This document shows, piece after piece, positions 18,457-25,987 of a stretch of DNA of 64,000 bases; positions within the stretch are counted from its first letter, which is position 1, and each line of letters begins with the position of its first letter. The stretch comes from Brucella intermedia LMG 3301 (GTDB taxonomy: Bacteria > Pseudomonadota > Alphaproteobacteria > Rhizobiales > Rhizobiaceae), in contig NZ_ACQA01000002.1 of NCBI RefSeq assembly GCF_000182645.1, positions 1,793,001 to 1,857,000 of the forward strand. Reading direction: 5' to 3'. The notes beneath the pieces were generated by a model. It did not search any database. It saw only the letters and a list, made by a program, of their open reading frames with translations, and was not told the DNA's origin. Position numbers and translations under genes: made by a program.

Positions 18457-18848
18457 CAGGTACCGCAAGGATCATACTGGGATTTGCTTTGTCACCTCTT
18501 GCATCGGGCGTACTGAACATGATCCTCATGGGAGGCTTTCACGGCTTCCCGATCATTATGTTCAGCTATCCACTCGCATTGATGTTCGGAATACCTGGAT
18601 TCTTCGTTGCCCGATATCTTGGGTGGCTGAGCTTAAGGGCTGTGCTCCTTGGCGGTGCCGGACTTGGGTTATTCGTGCGCTGTGTGATGGTCGCGTTTGA
18701 TGGCGGATATCACGGGCGCCCGTCGCCGATCATTCTTGGCTTTGCAGCGATGGCAGCTCACAGCGCCGTTGTCGCAGGGCTGTTCTGGTTCATCGCCTTG
18801 TGGCCGCGCAACGAACATAAAGCTCCACCTTCAGGACCACAGAATTGA
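18453..18848 (+). CDS. Small four-helix membrane protein, unknown, coupled to the SecY-like gene
   Basis: A 131-residue protein starting at a GTG that overlaps the TGA of the SecY-like gene (GTGA), so translation is probably coupled. Four hydrophobic segments are visible: IILGFALSPLASGVLNMILM, GFPIIMFSYPLALMFGIPGF, AVLLGGAGLGLFVRCVMV and GFAAMAAHSAVVAGLFWFIA. I do not recognise the family. Tight coupling suggests a partner subunit of the SecY-like protein. Confidence 0.7.
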   Translation: MTGTARIILGFALSPLASGVLNMILMGGFHGFPIIMFSYPLALMFGIPGFFVARYLGWLSLRAVLLGGAGLGLFVRCVMVAFDGGYHGRPSPIILGFAAMAAHSAVVAGLFWFIALWPRNEHKAPPSGPQN

Positions 18849-18912
18849 TTGCAGAAATTTTTGCTACACATCGCCGCTCTCGGAAACTCAAATTCAGGAA
18901 TGCCCAAAAACT

Positions 18913-20112
18913 ATGAAGACCCCCTTCTCAACCGCTTGTCTGATTGCGATATTTCTATCGGCGAGTGCTCCGTCCTGGGCTGACACAGTTGAAACGTCTG
19001 TTCAGAACGCTTTTGATGCGATGGCGTCTGCCCAAAGCGAAGATGCATATTTTGCTGCAACGCGCAGCATCATTGCACTTGGCCCTAACGCGTTGCCGAG
19101 TCTGACAAAACGTCTAGCTGCAGCCAAGGACGACGATGAGCGTATCGAGGTCACCTATCTCCTTGCCGGAATTATTGGTCCGATGAAATTCAAGCGAGAG
19201 CCAATCGAGTTGCCGCCTGAACTAGTCTCTCTTATCGGAAGACTTCTTTTTGAAACGAGAAACCTGCAACTTGAAGCCAATCTTGCCAATTTCACCGTTG
19301 TAGCTCCTCATCCCGCCGAATTCGGTCCGGGATTACTCGCCCTGCTGGAGCGAACGGAAAACGAAGCCTTGCGAGCCACCACTTCGGCAGCAATCGTCTA
19401 TCAGGGGGAAGAGGCTCTACCTCTTGTACACAACGCATTCTACGCCAGCACCAATGACAGGTTCAGCGGAGATCTGGCACATTTGCTCGCCGATACGGAC
19501 CTCAGTGAACGGTCGATTGCCAAAATGCAGGATTTGCTTAAATCTGACAACGCTGGCGCACGTCAGTCGGCTGCGCGAACACTCGGGAAGGCGGGCTTAA
19601 AAAATGACGCTTTGCTGGAATCTGCCTTGAAAGATCTCGCTTCCGCCCGAACAGAAGTCGAATTGAGCCTCGCCGCCGGTAAAGTCAGGAAACAGACCGA
19701 CGGCAGCGATCGCGTCGCTAGTGCGCTTGCGGATGCATTCAACCGGGCACATAGGATTGAGGAGAGAGCCGAACTTGTATCTGCAATGCGGGCCACCGGC
19801 GAGCCCGGTGAGAAGCAGTTATTTGCCGCTTTGCAGGCTTCCAACGATCCAGATGAGATAACTGATATAATGAGGCTTACGAACAGTAGCTTTCACAATG
19901 ATCCACGGTTGTCCTCCGCCTATGTAGCCATCCTGAAGCGGACTGACGACGAAAAGGTAAGCGAGGCCGCAATCTTTGGTCTCGTGATGATGCGAAAGTC
20001 CGGGCAGGAGGCCATAGATGCGGCGCTGAATGAGACATCGGACGATGATCGGTTACAACGAAGGCTCACAAAAGCGGCAAGATCGTTCCCCGCCAATAGG
20101 TCTCCCCAATGA
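18913..20112 (+). CDS. Exported alpha-helical (HEAT-like) repeat protein, unknown function
   Basis: A 399-residue protein with a signal peptide (FSTACLIAIFLSASAPSWAD). The mature part is almost wholly helical, with repeated units such as SIIALGPNALPSLTKRLAAAK, LLKSDNAGARQSAARTLGKAG and ATSAAIVYQGEEALPLVHNAF that resemble HEAT/PBS-lyase repeats, a scaffold for protein contacts. The start at 18913 is chosen because it gives a clean signal peptide; the frame is open further upstream. It lies 64 bases after the small membrane protein, in the same direction, so likely in one operon. Confidence 0.75.
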   Translation: MKTPFSTACLIAIFLSASAPSWADTVETSVQNAFDAMASAQSEDAYFAATRSIIALGPNALPSLTKRLAAAKDDDERIEVTYLLAGIIGPMKFKREPIELPPELVSLIGRLLFETRNLQLEANLANFTVVAPHPAEFGPGLLALLERTENEALRATTSAAIVYQGEEALPLVHNAFYASTNDRFSGDLAHLLADTDLSERSIAKMQDLLKSDNAGARQSAARTLGKAGLKNDALLESALKDLASARTEVELSLAAGKVRKQTDGSDRVASALADAFNRAHRIEERAELVSAMRATGEPGEKQLFAALQASNDPDEITDIMRLTNSSFHNDPRLSSAYVAILKRTDDEKVSEAAIFGLVMMRKSGQEAIDAALNETSDDDRLQRRLTKAARSFPANRSPQ

Positions 20113-20196
20113 CAAAGCTGGGTGTCTACGAATTTAATGGTATAGCAAATTTTACGCCTTGGTTTCTCAAATCCATCCCAGTAGTGAGCCCCGTAT

Positions 20197-20601
20197 TTAT
20201 AGCTTGGGCGTACGACTGCTCCATTCACTGTAGATCATCAGCAGGATGGTGATTGGAAACAAAACGCCTAGCGGGAAGTGGTAATAACTGATTGCTGCGA
20301 GCGCTATTGTGGCGGTTGCAGCCGCAATAATTCGTCCCCAATAGGCCATCCGTCCTCGTTTCTCCGCCTTGAAATAGGCCAGCAATCCGTAGCTTACGGT
20401 GGGATTTACATTGATCAAGAATAGGACTGCCGAAGAGATCGGGCCCGAAGAACGGTTAAATAAAATTATTGGGCCTGTCGTTCCAATCTCTCCACGATAG
20501 CACTCCAGGCCAATGCCAAAATCGGAGAATGAGCTTCCTGCCGGACAAGAAAGTGGTAGTCCCGGCGAGCCAAACCACCTCTGCAAGAGGCGTGAAACCA
20601 C
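20197..20601 (-). CDS. Possible small membrane protein, unknown
   Basis: An open frame of 134 codons from a GTG, with hydrophobic segments ISSAVLFLINVNPTVSYGLLAYF, AAATATIALAAISYY and VLFPITILLMIYSEW. Composition looks protein-like, but the start is uncertain and no ribosome site is obvious. It lies convergent to the repeat-protein gene. Not recognised. Confidence 0.45.
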   Translation of the reverse strand: MVSRLLQRWFGSPGLPLSCPAGSSFSDFGIGLECYRGEIGTTGPIILFNRSSGPISSAVLFLINVNPTVSYGLLAYFKAEKRGRMAYWGRIIAAATATIALAAISYYHFPLGVLFPITILLMIYSEWSSRTPKL

Positions 20602-20676
20602 TTGCTTGGGTTCGGTCTAAGCGCAATGGTTCAGACCTAACTTGGCCGCGCTTAAATTAATGTAATGGTGCCCTGA

Positions 20677-21189
20677 ATGAACAATAGAACTTTTATAGCG
20701 GTCGTCATCGCGATTGCACTTGCCGGAATTAATGTCCCCGTGCGGGCCGACGGTTTCAAAATCCATGAGCTGACGCCCATCAAGCAGGAGTTCTGGTCAA
20801 TTTTCGATGCCTCCGCGCATCATGCGGAAGAACCGACTAACTTTCGGATGTCCTGCTGCGGAACAGATGACGACCAGCATTTGATGATCGCTATCGATCG
20901 CCATGTCGACGAGCAAGGGCAAGAAAACAGAACGGACGAAGGTTATCTCACAGAGCTGGACGTCAGTTCCGAAAAAATCGGGTTCAAGATTGAGAAAATC
21001 GACCTCTCCCCTGCAATTGGGCGACTTATCCGCCTTCCGAATGTAGGTGGCCTGAAAGGGGTGAATATTTTTGTCGTAGAAGCCGGAGACAGGCTCACAA
21101 TCCAGTCGGCCGCACCGACTGAGGAGGCCGCTGAGAACAATGCACGGAAGGCCTTGGAAATAGCAAAAAAGTCCGTCATCGGACGATGA
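20677..21189 (+). CDS. Exported small protein, unknown function
   Basis: A 170-residue protein with a signal peptide (FIAVVIAIALAGINVPVRAD). The mature part carries a vicinal cysteine pair in RMSCCGTDDDQH, then an acidic segment and a charged helical C-terminus (EEAAENNARKALEIAKKS). Not recognised. It closes the group of envelope-directed genes that begins at 16.2 kb. Confidence 0.65.
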   Translation: MNNRTFIAVVIAIALAGINVPVRADGFKIHELTPIKQEFWSIFDASAHHAEEPTNFRMSCCGTDDDQHLMIAIDRHVDEQGQENRTDEGYLTELDVSSEKIGFKIEKIDLSPAIGRLIRLPNVGGLKGVNIFVVEAGDRLTIQSAAPTEEAAENNARKALEIAKKSVIGR

Positions 21190-21294
21190 CCCTGTCTAGA
21201 GGCCAAGCGCTTTCTTTAATTGACTTCTGTTAAGTCTCCGTCGAGCGGTCTGGACGAAGATTTTATAGATAGAAAACTGAAATCAAAAACAATG

Positions 21295-21546
21295 TCATTC
21301 TTCGCTTAAGCAATCACAGTGCTTGCAAACGATAGGCAGCTGCGAAAGCGGATAGGTCGACGTGTACTTCAGTACATTGCCTGCAGATCGCAGTTCGATG
21401 CGATCATCAGTGTGCGTGCAAACGTCAATGATTGCCTCACCGAGGGCAAATGCGTCAAAGGAAGCCGTAAGTAGCTGGCAGCCACCTTCATTCAGGGCTT
21501 GTATCGCTTTGTAGAGCGCCTGGGCTTGAGCGTCGTTTAAAAGCAT
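21295..21546 (-). CDS. Small hypothetical protein with C-terminal Cys-His cluster
   Basis: An 83-residue protein starting at the ATG at 21546, 6 bases after a GGAG. The N-terminal part is helical (LLNDAQAQALYKAIQALNEGG) and the C-terminus ends CKHCDCLSEE, a possible metal site. Not recognised; no tight neighbour on the same strand. Confidence 0.5.
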   Translation of the reverse strand: MLLNDAQAQALYKAIQALNEGGCQLLTASFDAFALGEAIIDVCTHTDDRIELRSAGNVLKYTSTYPLSQLPIVCKHCDCLSEE

Positions 21547-21730
21547 GGGCGGCTCCGTCAATCTAAGTCAAATGCGAATTCGATCATAACTCACGGCCGT
21601 GTTGGATGACTTCTCAAAAGAGAAAGCAACGGGTCCGGATTTCTTTCACTGAAATGCGAACAGGTGACCGGCGTGTAGGAAGTCACCTGTTCTGATGGCG
21701 CTTTCGCAGATACTACGATTGCAATTAGTC

Positions 21731-22246
21731 TCAAGCCTGTCCGAGACGTCTGCGCAGTTCTTCGTTTTCTGCGCGCAGTTTTGCGGCGAGTTCCTTGCGC
21801 AGCTTCAGGTTTTCCGCTTCAAGCGCAATCAGGGCCTTTAGATCGTCGCTCGCCCCCGCTGTCGTTTTTGCCTTTGCTGCTGCCGGTGCTGTTTTTCCGG
21901 CGGCGTTCTTCCAGTTGTAATAAGTCTGTTCGCTGACTTCCAACTGCTGCAGCGCGGCTTTCAATGTGGTCTTGCCACTTTTGGTCGCCTTTTCAACGGA
22001 AGCAAGAATTGAAGTGCGTTGTGCGGGAGTATATTTCTTGACCGTGCGGGTGGCTGGCTCTGCTGCAACGGAGGCTGATTTTGCTGCGGCCCTGGTAGTT
22101 TTAGCGGCAGGTGCTGTAGCCGCCTTTGCGGGCCTAGGCTCAGCTTTTTTGCGTGACGCACGGGTTTTCTTCGTGATGCCTACAGGCTCGGCGGTTCTAA
22201 CCTCAACTGGTGTCTCGTTTACTGCTGCAATGGTTTCGTCTGCCAT
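21731..22246 (-). CDS. SyrB-like regulator with transposase-type HTH and coiled-coil tail
   Basis: A 171-residue protein. An Ala/Lys/Pro-rich low-complexity N-terminus (1-70) precedes a helix-turn-helix of the transposase type (YTPAQRTSILASVEKA, LKAALQQLEVSEQTYYNWKNAA, about 72-118) and a C-terminal leucine/EN coiled coil (ALEAENLKLRKELAAKLRAENEELRRRL). This matches SyrB-type proteins of rhizobia, where SyrB acts as a negative regulator of syrM. The target here is unknown. Its coiled-coil motif recurs in the two following divergent genes. Confidence 0.75.
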   Translation of the reverse strand: MADETIAAVNETPVEVRTAEPVGITKKTRASRKKAEPRPAKAATAPAAKTTRAAAKSASVAAEPATRTVKKYTPAQRTSILASVEKATKSGKTTLKAALQQLEVSEQTYYNWKNAAGKTAPAAAKAKTTAGASDDLKALIALEAENLKLRKELAAKLRAENEELRRRLGQA

Positions 22247-22496
22247 GGTATGCTTCTCCAGATCGATGTTTGGAAATTCATTTAGGCGTCAAAAATACAG
22301 GTCAATGGTTGATGTAACAATAAGGCCGTGTACATCATGTGTTCAAGATGAGATAAACTTGCTTTCAGGGCATATCGATCAGGTCGGACATTCTGTTGAG
22401 TGTTGAAAATCCGCCGCATAATATGTAGCTACTGCTAAAAGCCCTTTGACGCGCGTAGAGCGTACCTTCAAATTTCCTCGGGAAAGCTACTCACGG

Positions 22497-23063
22497 ATGA
22501 AAAATCGAATCCGCAATGTTGTCGTTGATTATAAGAACAAGCGTACTCGCAAGGGCTCGTCATCTTTGTGGGGGAATCTGGATCTGAAGTCGATCACCGA
22601 ACAAGTGGAAGCGGATGCGCCCCAATCTCCTATGGACGCTCAGGTCCAGCCTGATCTATCCAAGCCGATTGAACGCAAAACTGAGACTACGACCATAAAT
22701 GCTGTGTCGCAAACTGAGCCGGTCATCGAGCAAGTTGAAGAGGCTTTGAGCGAGCAAGAACTTTCCAACATGGACGCCTCGAAACCGGAAGAAGCACCCC
22801 TTACAATGGAAGAGCTGCAAACGGAAAACATGGTGGGAAATCCTGTTGTCAGTGAGAAAAAGCCGTCTGTTCGACGTGGTATGAAAAAATCAGCTCCGCA
22901 GAAACAACAAGCGGCAATTCGGGTGTTTGCCGAGCCTGATATTCAGGCTGAATTGTCAGCTCTTGAAATAGAGAATGCCGATCTGAAACGTGAACTGGCC
23001 GCCAGATTACGCATGGAGAACAGGCAGTTGCTCAAAATGCTTCGACGATTGGAAAAGCAATAG
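22497..23063 (+). CDS. Hypothetical protein with SyrB-like C-terminal coiled coil
   Basis: A 188-residue protein from the ATG at 22497; the frame is open to 22446 without a good start. A basic N-terminus (KNRIRNVVVDYKNKRTRKG) is followed by a long acidic, disorder-prone middle, a basic patch (RRGMKKSAPQKQQ) and a coiled coil SALEIENADLKRELAARLRMEN that closely resembles the tail of the SyrB-like neighbour. No HTH is visible. I cannot assign a function; hetero-oligomerisation with the SyrB-like protein is an inference. Confidence 0.6.
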   Translation: MKNRIRNVVVDYKNKRTRKGSSSLWGNLDLKSITEQVEADAPQSPMDAQVQPDLSKPIERKTETTTINAVSQTEPVIEQVEEALSEQELSNMDASKPEEAPLTMEELQTENMVGNPVVSEKKPSVRRGMKKSAPQKQQAAIRVFAEPDIQAELSALEIENADLKRELAARLRMENRQLLKMLRRLEKQ

Positions 23064-23225
23064 AGAAACGGTCGCTAAGACTGCTCTGCTGGCCTCATAA
23101 CTGATCTGTTCACGCGTTCTGGTGACATGTGTAAGAGCTATGGTTGCCAAAACTATTGTGTTGTCAGGCTTAAGCTGACAGCATTTCTGCGTACTGTTGC
23201 GGCAGGTATAGGGAGGTCGATCACG

Positions 23226-23726
23226 ATGAAGTCACTGGGTAAGCGTCTTATTGCGGGATTGAAAAGCTGGCGATCGCGGAAGAAGCCGGCTTTGCCGGAC
23301 GAAATGCCAGACGCTGGACCGGCGGCCAGTGAAAGCCCTGAGCAGCCTGAACCTATATTGCCAACGCGACTATCCATCAAAGTTACGACCAAAGATCCCG
23401 ACGAAGAGAGTGACAAGGCAATCCGGCAGGTTGAACTGGCACCTCTTCAGGAGGTATTATCGTTCGCTGAAGAGCCGAAGGTCCCTCAAGAAGCGCCAGT
23501 TGTTGTGGAGCCCGAGCGGAAAGAGGAGGGGATAGATGAAACTGTCACCTTACCTCCCATTCGCAAATCACCACAAAAGCGGCTTCGTGCGAAAAGGCCA
23601 AGTTCCAAGACTGAAGATGGACCGGTGACAGACGAAGAACTGGAAGAGCTGGAAGCGGAAAATGCGCGGCTCAAGCTCCTATTGAATGAGCGGTTAAAAG
23701 CGAAGCAGGATGGTTCTGAGAACTGA
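23226..23726 (+). CDS. Hypothetical protein with short SyrB-like C-terminal coiled coil
   Basis: A 166-residue protein starting at the ATG at 23226 behind GGGAGG. Basic N-terminus (GKRLIAGLKSWRSRKKP), acidic/proline-rich middle, basic patch (KSPQKRLRAKRPSSK), then ELEELEAENARLKLLLNERLK. The order of parts is the same as in the preceding gene, so the two look like diverged duplicates sharing the tail of the SyrB-like protein. Function unknown. Confidence 0.6.
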   Translation: MKSLGKRLIAGLKSWRSRKKPALPDEMPDAGPAASESPEQPEPILPTRLSIKVTTKDPDEESDKAIRQVELAPLQEVLSFAEEPKVPQEAPVVVEPERKEEGIDETVTLPPIRKSPQKRLRAKRPSSKTEDGPVTDEELEELEAENARLKLLLNERLKAKQDGSEN

Positions 23727-23977
23727 CAGGGCGTAAAACTTCGATCGATTTAGGTGAGCTATAGGGAATAGTGATGGCTGTCACATTATTGCATGGAATC
23801 GGAAATCTCGTTTGCGACGGCGTTGATGTTGGGGCGTTGAATTCAGCATCGCTAGCCCTGAAGATGGTCCGGATGTGATCAGGCGCGGAAAAGTGTGTGA
23901 CGTGCCCGTGTTAAAATGGTCCGGATTTAATGTTATTTTTCCGGTGGATTTTCCCGATTTGAGAAGGAGAATTTGCC

Positions 23978-24126
23978 ATGAAGAAGAGATGGTATTCGAC
24001 GGAGCAGATCGTCGCGGCGTTGAAGCAGGTAGAGCTGGGATTGCCTATTATCGATGGAAGAAGCAATATGCCGGCCTTGAGTCCGATCAGGTTCGGGAGC
24101 GGAGGCAGGTCGTGGAGGAGAGCGCC
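23978..24126 (+). mobile_element. Remnant of an IS3-family orfA with internal deletion
   Basis: The frame from the ATG at 23978 begins MKKRWYSTEQIVAALKQVEL, a typical IS3-family OrfA start, then breaks after GLPI; another frame continues with YRWKKQYAGLESDQVRE, the later part of the same HTH. About 60 bases are missing between them and the rest of the element is gone. The sequence ATGGTCCGGAT occurs twice just upstream (23864-23874 and 23916-23926), possibly around the old left end. Confidence 0.75.
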
Positions 24127-24415
24127 CTTTGACGTAACGGCCAGCTATCCGGCCTTCCGCATCCGGGTCACCCATATCCCGGCCGGTATGCGTGAGGTTA
24201 TTTGGCGTAAAGTCCCTGAGCCGGTTCCAACTGTCAGGCTGGACGGATCAGTAGATTATGAGACGAGCGATGGCGAGGTCCGCCATGTTCCGGCAGGCAG
24301 TTTTGTGCTGGTCCAGGACGTACATGGCAAAAGATACTTGTCACGTCATTCGTCGAAAGCACAGACTGTCATCTGGATCGCGCTGCCGAACGGGCTGGAT
24401 TTGTCACAAACCTAG
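24127..24415 (+). pseudogene. Cupin-like protein fragment, 5' truncated by the IS remnant
   Basis: The frame encodes FDVTASYPAFRIRVTHIPAG, then VRLDGSVDYETSDGEVRHVPAGSFVLVQDVHGKRYLSRH, the pattern of small cupin proteins, and ends with a normal stop. The upstream end runs into IS3 orfA sequence, so no native start remains. A downstream ATG (24189) could give a shorter product, but it would lose part of the barrel. Confidence 0.55.
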
Positions 24416-24470
24416 CCGCCGTTCCGTCAGGAGAATACCCAGGGCGGCTATCGTTTGCCTTATCGTGTTT

Positions 24471-24493
24471 GTGGGAACAGATCTTGTTCCCAC
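24471..24493. repeat. Inverted repeat, 9-bp stem
   Basis: GTGGGAACA, loop GATCT, then TGTTCCCAC: perfect stem, no T-run on either side. It lies between the cupin fragment and the 3' end of the convergent monooxygenase gene, so it might act as a bidirectional end signal. Confidence 0.5.
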
Positions 24494-24604
24494 CCCAATC
24501 CTGATGATTTCGGTCTACGATGCTGAATGCCTGAGAGATCGGAAACAACTCGGCTGGAAGGCGTCTTTTTAAGAATCCGTTCCATCTTTTGTACGAGAAC
24601 CGCC

Positions 24605-25909
24605 TTACTCCGTGAGATGCCCGAAGAACGTATCTCCTGAATATTCTGAACGCAGCAATCCTTCTTCGCTAAGCCTTGGCATGAGTTCATCAAGCGCTAG
24701 CCGCATTGATCCGGTTGAGCCACCCGGCGCGGTTATGAACCCGTCGATCGCACCTGCTTCAAACCATTTGCGAATGTCTTTGGCAGCATCATCCACCGTG
24801 CCGATGACCTGCCAGTGTGCGGCGCTGATAACCTCTGGTCTGCGCAAGAGTTCATCTAGTGAAAGCTCTTCACGCTGTAACAAACGCCGAAGCAATCCTG
24901 CATGGGTTTTGCTTCGAACCTTTTCCGGTCGAGGTGGCAGGTCGTCCGGTCGAATGAGACGATTTGCGGGCCATTTCGATAGGTCGAGGCCGGTCATTTC
25001 GTGGATGAATGCGATTTTTCGAGCCCGATCACCTCGCGCATGCGTGTAGGCGAACAGTTCATCCGCTTCTTTCCGCGTTGGTGCCAAATAGAGGCTGAGA
25101 CCGGGGAGCAGGCGGACGTCGTTCGGCTTTCGGCCATGGAATTGCGCACGGTCGCGAAGATTGCGGCGAAGATCGATTGCCGCTTCCATATCCGGGGTCG
25201 CGGAAAAGACGGCGTCGGCAACGGATGCCGCAAAGTCGCGCCCTGCCGGTGACGCGCCAGCCTGAATAAGCGGAATGGGAACATCTTGAACGGAGGGGAC
25301 ATTGAGCGGACCCTTAACCCGGTAAAAGGTACCTTCGTGGTCTATCGGATGTATGGCTGCCGTATCCGCAAAGCGGCCACTTTCACGATCACGTTTCAAG
25401 GCCGATCCGGGAAAACTCTTCCACAAATCACGCACGACGCCGGTGAATTCGGCTGCCCTTGCATAGCGTTCGTCAGATGAAGGCATTTCCGTCAAACCGA
25501 AATTCTCGTTGCCATCGAGTGCCGTAACAATGTTCCAACCGGCCCGGCCTTTGCTGAGCCAGTGCAGGGACTGGACCTGACGAGCAACGACATAAGGCGG
25601 CATGAAAGTTGTCGATATCGTGGTCAGAAGACCGATATGCGAAGTCTCCCGAGCCAGTGTCGCCATGACGAGCGTTGCATCCATGCTGCCGAAGCCCGGA
25701 GTGGTTTCCATGATCTGATGGTTCATGAAAAGGCTATCGGGACGGAATACGAAATCAAGTTTTGCTGCTTCCGCACGTCGGGCGATATCGACGTAAAAGT
25801 CCGAGCCGAATGTCCCTTCGATGTTGCTGTCCGGATGCCGCCACCCGTCGCCACTCAGCCAGGTCGGTGCCAGCGACATACCAATGTGAAGTTTCCGTTG
25901 CGCACCCAT
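24605..25909 (-). CDS. NtaA/SnaA/DszA-type FMN-dependent monooxygenase
   Basis: A 434-residue luciferase-like enzyme that uses FMNH2 from a separate reductase. The family pattern is clear: KLHIGMSLAPTWLSG at the start, DIARRAEAAKLDFVFRPDS, GLLTTISTTFMPPYVVARQ, the NtaA-type WNIVTALDGNENFG, then VKGPLNVPSVQDVPIPLIQAGAS and IDGFITAPGG. Relatives oxidise aminopolycarboxylates, sulfonates or sulfur heterocycles. It lies 78 bases after the TonB receptor on the same strand, inside a siderophore-uptake locus, so I infer that it attacks the imported chelator. Good ribosome site (GGGAG) before 25909. Confidence 0.9.
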   Translation of the reverse strand: MGAQRKLHIGMSLAPTWLSGDGWRHPDSNIEGTFGSDFYVDIARRAEAAKLDFVFRPDSLFMNHQIMETTPGFGSMDATLVMATLARETSHIGLLTTISTTFMPPYVVARQVQSLHWLSKGRAGWNIVTALDGNENFGLTEMPSSDERYARAAEFTGVVRDLWKSFPGSALKRDRESGRFADTAAIHPIDHEGTFYRVKGPLNVPSVQDVPIPLIQAGASPAGRDFAASVADAVFSATPDMEAAIDLRRNLRDRAQFHGRKPNDVRLLPGLSLYLAPTRKEADELFAYTHARGDRARKIAFIHEMTGLDLSKWPANRLIRPDDLPPRPEKVRSKTHAGLLRRLLQREELSLDELLRRPEVISAAHWQVIGTVDDAAKDIRKWFEAGAIDGFITAPGGSTGSMRLALDELMPRLSEEGLLRSEYSGDTFFGHLTE

Positions 25910-25987
25910 TCCAGGCTCCCGTTAATGCATATAAAAAGCTGTGTCGACCACAGATGTGACCGACTGGTTGGCGGTTTTACAGGATAC

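Noticed and set aside
23774..23878. A 34-codon frame starting ATGGCTGTC
   Set aside because: Too short, no ribosome site, and it lies beside the IS remnant's repeats.
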